9,889 nt of DNA from assembly GCA_003533095.1 (NCBI GenBank), contig DOEL01000012.1:5505-15393 (forward strand), read 5' to 3'. This stretch comes from Methylophilaceae bacterium. Its GTDB lineage: Bacteria > Pseudomonadota > Gammaproteobacteria > Burkholderiales > Methylophilaceae. The stretch's first letter is position 1; every line of letters starts with the position of its first letter. Of this stretch, positions 6,482-9,889 are shown piece after piece. The position numbers and the translations under genes are program-made. The notes beneath the pieces are model-generated. The model had not been told where the DNA came from. It was given only the letters and a program-made list of their open reading frames with translations, and searched no databases.

Positions 6482-8320
6482 ATGAATCTCCTGGATAAAA
6501 TTAATTCGCCAAAAGATTTAAAAAAGCTTAGTCGAAGCGAACTTACTTCTTTATGCAATGAGATAAGAACTTTCATTGTTGACAGCGTCTCAAAAACAGG
6601 TGGGCATCTTTCATCAAATCTTGGAGTCATTGAACTTACCGTAGCTCTTCATTATGTTTTTGATTGTCCTCAAGATAAATTTATATGGGATGTTGGACAC
6701 CAAACATATACTCATAAAATTCTTACTGGAAGAAAAAAGAAAATGAGCTCTCTAAGAGCTATGTCTGGAATTTCAGGTTTCCCAAAAATTGCCGAAAGTG
6801 AATATGATATTTTTGGTACTGGTCATTCAAGCACTTCAATATCTGCCGCCTTAGGTATGGCTGAAGCACTCAAGAAAAAAAACTTAAATCACAAAGCAAT
6901 TGCGATTATTGGTGATGGTGCTATGACAGCAGGCATGGCTTTTGAAGGTCTAAATAATGCTGGCAATTCAAAAAATAATATTTTAGTTATTTTAAATGAC
7001 AACGATATGTCGATCTCTAAAAACGTAGGGGCGCTTAATAATTACCTAGCAAAACTTATGTCAGGAAGTCTTTATGGAAGTATTAAGCGTTCAAGTAAAG
7101 CAGTTTTATCTGCTATTCCCCCTATGCTTGAATTTGCAAAGCGTGCCGAAGAGCATGTTAAAGGGATGGTAATACCAGGCACTTTATTTGAAGAATTTGG
7201 TTTTAACTATATTGGCCCTATAAATGGTCATGATATTGATACATTAGTTGATACACTAAGCAATCTTAAGGAACTTCAGGGGCCACAATTTCTTCATGTA
7301 GCCACCCAAAAAGGTTTTGGTTACGAGCCTGCAGAAATTGACCCCAATAAATTTCATGGTGTAAAGCAATTTAATCCAAATGATGGCACGCAACCATCTA
7401 AAATAAAAAAGACAACTTATACCGACGTCTTTGGCGAGTGGATTGTCGATATGGCAATGATTGATAATAAGCTTTGTGCAATTACTCCTGCTATGTCAGA
7501 TGGTTCTGGCTTAAATAAATTTGCTGAAAAATTTCCGGATCGTTTTTTTGATGTAGGGATTGCTGAACAACATGCAATAACTTTTGCTGCAGGACTTGCC
7601 TGCGAAAATTACAAGCCTGTAATTGCTATTTACTCAACCTTTCTTCAGAGGGCTTATGATCAATTAATACACGATGTTGCCCTACAAAAAATTCCCATGT
7701 TATTTGCTATCGACAGGGCTGGAATTGTTGGACAAGATGGACCTACACATTCAGGTAGCTTTGATTTGTCATTCCTAAGATGTATTCCAAATATAGTGAT
7801 TATGGCGCCAAGTAATGAAAATGAATGTCGCCAGATGCTCTTTACCGGATTTAAATTCAAAGGTATTTCTGTAGTTCGCTACCCTAGAGGCATAGGACCA
7901 GGATCAATAATTAAATCTAAAATGACAGCTATCACAATTGGCAAAGCTGAAATCATTAAAAAAGGCAAAAAAATTGCTCTCTTAGCTTTCGGCAATATGC
8001 TAGATGAAGCTTTAAAGGTCGCGCATAAAACTAATGCTACCGTAGTTAATATGAGATTTATAAAACCTCTCGATAGAAAATTAATTCGTGATTTGGCATC
8101 TTCACATAAACTTCTTGTTACATTGGAAGAAAACGCAATATCAGGTGGGGCTGGATCAGCAGTATTAGAGGTTATTAGTGATTATGATTTGAAGTGTCAA
8201 ACACTTTGCCTTGGCTTGCCTGATGAGTTTGTCGAGCAAGGCAGTCAAGAAGAACTTCGTAAAAAGTATGGTTTAAACGCAGTATCTATCGCTAAATCAA
8301 TTGAGAAAAAATTAACCTAG
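6482..8320 (+). CDS. dxs: 1-deoxy-D-xylulose-5-phosphate synthase
   Basis: This is the first enzyme of the MEP pathway, joining pyruvate and glyceraldehyde 3-phosphate with thiamine diphosphate. At 612 residues it is of normal length. Visible are SKTGGHLSSNLG with His42, WDVGHQ (69-74), FGTGHSSTSISAALG (111-125), the ThDP/Mg motif GDGAMTAG (144-151), NDNDMSIS (172-179), KFHG (His293), the glutamate that activates thiamine in DVGIAEQH (Glu362), FLQRAYDQ (387-394) and GQDGPTHSG (His423). The C-terminal transketolase domain ends VSIAKSIEKKL. It starts one base after ispA without a strong ribosome-binding site, so it is probably coupled to it; together they supply both the entry step and the prenyl-chain step of isoprenoid synthesis. 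Confidence 0.97.
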   Translation: MNLLDKINSPKDLKKLSRSELTSLCNEIRTFIVDSVSKTGGHLSSNLGVIELTVALHYVFDCPQDKFIWDVGHQTYTHKILTGRKKKMSSLRAMSGISGFPKIAESEYDIFGTGHSSTSISAALGMAEALKKKNLNHKAIAIIGDGAMTAGMAFEGLNNAGNSKNNILVILNDNDMSISKNVGALNNYLAKLMSGSLYGSIKRSSKAVLSAIPPMLEFAKRAEEHVKGMVIPGTLFEEFGFNYIGPINGHDIDTLVDTLSNLKELQGPQFLHVATQKGFGYEPAEIDPNKFHGVKQFNPNDGTQPSKIKKTTYTDVFGEWIVDMAMIDNKLCAITPAMSDGSGLNKFAEKFPDRFFDVGIAEQHAITFAAGLACENYKPVIAIYSTFLQRAYDQLIHDVALQKIPMLFAIDRAGIVGQDGPTHSGSFDLSFLRCIPNIVIMAPSNENECRQMLFTGFKFKGISVVRYPRGIGPGSIIKSKMTAITIGKAEIIKKGKKIALLAFGNMLDEALKVAHKTNATVVNMRFIKPLDRKLIRDLASSHKLLVTLEENAISGGAGSAVLEVISDYDLKCQTLCLGLPDEFVEQGSQEELRKKYGLNAVSIAKSIEKKLT

Positions 8321-8329
8321 TGTTACACT
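8301..8329 (+). promoter_or_regulatory. Probable sigma70 promoter for folE2 inside the end of dxs
   Basis: TTGAGA (8301-8306, five of six matches to the -35 consensus) is followed after exactly 17 bases by TACACT (8324-8329), itself preceded by TG at 8321-8322 in the extended -10 position. Transcription would start near 8336, leaving a leader of about 20 bases before folE2. The -35 lies within the last codons of dxs. I judged this by eye; read-through from dxs is also likely because no terminator lies between the genes. Confidence 0.5.
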
Positions 8330-8355
8330 CAAGTATTAATATTTAACTCTTTATC

Positions 8356-9147
8356 ATGACGACACACGATCATACATGCCCAATTGAAGATGTTCAGAGC
8401 TCGCCTGATCTCAGGAGTTTAGATATTGATAAAGTCGGCATTAAATCCATAAGACATCCTGTACTTGTAAAAGATAAAACAGGTGGTGCACAGCATACCG
8501 TTGCAACATTCAATATGTATGTATATTTGCCACATAATTTCAAAGGCACACACATGTCTAGATTTGTGGAAATCTTAAATATGAACGATCGAGAAATATC
8601 TGTTGAGTCCTTTGAAAATATATTAAGAGAAATGATTAAGCGACTTGAAGCTAAGTCATGCGATGTTGAAATGACATTTCCATACTTCATTAATAAAACT
8701 GCTCCTGTTTCAGGCGTAAAAAGCCTTTTGGATTATGAAGTAAGTTTTATGGGAAAAATTGTTGATGGGGTGTTTAAAAATACAATCAAAGTGGTTGTGC
8801 CGGTTACAAGCCTTTGTCCTTGCTCCAAAAAAATTTCAGACTATGGTGCTCACAATCAAAGGTCTCACGTCACAGTCACCGCTGAAATTAATAAATTTAT
8901 TTGGATAGAAGAATTAATTGAGCTTATTGAAAAACAAGCATCATCTGAGCTTTATGGTCTCCTAAAAAGACCTGATGAAAAATTTGTAACTGAAAAAGCT
9001 TATGATAATCCTAAATTTGTTGAAGATATGGTAAGAGATGTTGCAGCTCAACTAAAATTAGAAAAAAGAATTAATCATTTCGTAGTGGAATCTGAAAACT
9101 TTGAATCCATTCATAATCATTCTGCCTACGCATTAATTGAAGGATAA
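8356..9147 (+). CDS. folE2: GTP cyclohydrolase I, type IB (FolE2)
   Basis: This enzyme opens the GTP ring to make 7,8-dihydroneopterin triphosphate, the first step of folate (and pterin) synthesis. It is the COG1469/FolE2 form and not the zinc-dependent FolE. The 263-residue protein has an N-terminal [17 protein letters not shown] (20-36), [11 protein letters not shown] (65-75), and the catalytic-site segment [11 protein letters not shown], in which Cys154 corresponds to the essential Cys of studied FolE2 enzymes, followed by AHNQRSH with His166. [19 protein letters not shown] (210-228) carries the conserved Glu. FolE2 enzymes can work without zinc, using other metals. No Shine-Dalgarno is visible before the ATG. 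folE2 after dxs is familiar betaproteobacterial gene order; it converges on the transporter gene with 16 bases between stops. Confidence 0.95.
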   Translation: MTTHDHTCPIEDVQSSPDLRSLDIDKVGIKSIRHPVLVKDKTGGAQHTVATFNMYVYLPHNFKGTHMSRFVEILNMNDREISVESFENILREMIKRLEAKSCDVEMTFPYFINKTAPVSGVKSLLDYEVSFMGKIVDGVFKNTIKVVVPVTSLCPCSKKISDYGAHNQRSHVTVTAEINKFIWIEELIELIEKQASSELYGLLKRPDEKFVTEKAYDNPKFVEDMVRDVAAQLKLEKRINHFVVESENFESIHNHSAYALIEG

Positions 9148-9163
9148 ATCTAGCTAATTTATT

Positions 9164-9889
9164 TCAGCCAAATATTTTATTTCCTTTAATCTCTAGTTTT
9201 AATCCAAACCAAATCACAAAAAATCCTATTAAAGGAGAAATTGCTGCAACCATAAAACCAATTTGACCTCCAAGATATTGAATTAAATAACCTCCTCCCA
9301 GCCCTCCAACAGTGCCCCCAATCCCATAGGCAACACTGTTATAAATTGCTTGTCCTCTTGCTTGATTTCTACCTTTAAAATAATAAGCAATCACTTCAAT
9401 CGATGCTGCATGAAAACTCCCAAAAGTTGCAGCATGAAATATTTGTGCTATGAATAACAAATAAAGATGGTCAGGAGAAGCCCCAATAAGGATAAAACGA
9501 ATGATGCCTAAAAATAAACTCGTTAGTAAAATTACCTTCAGTGGGTAGCGACGTAAAATTTTTGGCATCATCATAAAAATCAAAATTTCACAGATAACAC
9601 CAACCGACCAAAGCCAACCTATTGTTCCGCCAGTGTAACCATGTTCTTTAAGATAAATTGAATAAAAATTGTAAAGCACCCCGTGAGCTGAAACCATCAA
9701 AGTACAACCAATTAAAAGCGCAACTACAGAAGGTGTTTTGATAATCTTCCAAATAGATAAATCGTTTTTTTCGTGAAGAATCGCCTCAGTCTCTGGAATG
9801 GTATTTGACAAATAAAATATAATGGCTTGAGCAACTAATAAAGCCCACAACAAAATATTAATTCCTTGAATATCAATTAAATAACCCAA
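9164..9889 (-). CDS. MFS transporter, HcaT-like (PPP family), C-terminal part; 5' end outside window
   Basis: These are 241 residues of the C-terminal part of an integral membrane transporter; the frame is open to the window edge, and the first codon (TTG, read as Leu) is internal, not a start. About seven hydrophobic helices can be seen: one near residues 9-28, then a polar linker (about 29-48, ETEAILHEKNDLS), then six more around 52-80, 87-108, 115-137, 142-168, 183-205 and 211-231. This is the sixth helix plus the whole second half of a 12-helix MFS protein. The segment FIAQIFHAATFGSFHAASIEVI and the following ARGQAIYNSVAYGIGG resemble the MFS_1-like family that includes E. coli HcaT (3-phenylpropionate transport). 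The substrate here is unknown, and family members are commonly annotated too specifically. It has a TGA stop and no clear terminator before folE2. Confidence 0.85.
   Translation of the reverse strand: MGYLIDIQGINILLWALLVAQAIIFYLSNTIPETEAILHEKNDLSIWKIIKTPSVVALLIGCTLMVSAHGVLYNFYSIYLKEHGYTGGTIGWLWSVGVICEILIFMMMPKILRRYPLKVILLTSLFLGIIRFILIGASPDHLYLLFIAQIFHAATFGSFHAASIEVIAYYFKGRNQARGQAIYNSVAYGIGGTVGGLGGGYLIQYLGGQIGFMVAAISPLIGFFVIWFGLKLEIKGNKIFG

Noticed and set aside
9144..9163. Possible terminator between folE2 and the transporter gene (TAAAT ... ATTTA)
   Set aside because: Five A/T pairs with no G/C stem and no U-tract; not a credible terminator.
9887..9889. TTG at the window edge as a possible start of the transporter
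   Set aside because: The protein lacks its first five or so membrane helices at this point, so the codon is internal and the gene is cut by the window.

Overview
This window is an AT-rich, very tightly packed stretch of chromosome. It most likely comes from a small-genome betaproteobacterial methylotroph of the Methylophilaceae (OM43 / 'Ca. Methylopumilus' type). Three things point that way: the protein sequences and gene orders (ilvB-ilvH-ilvC-psd and xseB-ispA-dxs-folE2) are those I know from Betaproteobacteria; a periplasmic MxaD-like protein of methanol oxidation is present; and nearly all gaps between genes are under 100 bases. The taxonomic call is an inference from memory of these families, not from a search.

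Layout. Bases 1-1927 hold the end of a branched-chain amino acid operon on the + strand: the C-terminus of acetolactate synthase large subunit (ilvB), the regulatory subunit ilvH and ketol-acid reductoisomerase ilvC. psd (phosphatidylserine decarboxylase) follows 4 bases later and converges on rppH (RNA pyrophosphohydrolase, - strand) with a single base between the two stop codons. A short divergent intergenic region (3052-3148) separates rppH from a seven-bladed YVTN-type beta-propeller protein, exported and probably a lipoprotein. After it comes an MxaD-like periplasmic SRPBCC protein with its own probable promoter and a strong intrinsic terminator. That terminator ends only 4 bases before the start codon of a serine carboxylesterase.

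The esterase leads into xseB-ispA-dxs, which are overlapping or nearly abutting. These are the exonuclease VII small subunit, farnesyl diphosphate synthase and DXP synthase, so two isoprenoid genes are translated together. folE2 (type IB GTP cyclohydrolase, entry to folate) follows, with a good candidate promoter starting inside the end of dxs. The window closes with the 3' two-thirds or so of an MFS transporter of the HcaT-like type on the - strand, convergent to folE2.

Most of the window is recognisable housekeeping metabolism. I found no mobile element, CRISPR array, tRNA, rRNA or phage gene. The points worth following up are the propeller/MxaD-like pair away from any methanol dehydrogenase gene, the terminator sitting against the esterase start codon, the break in gene order after psd, and the Glu replacing the usual metal-binding Asp in the acetolactate synthase.
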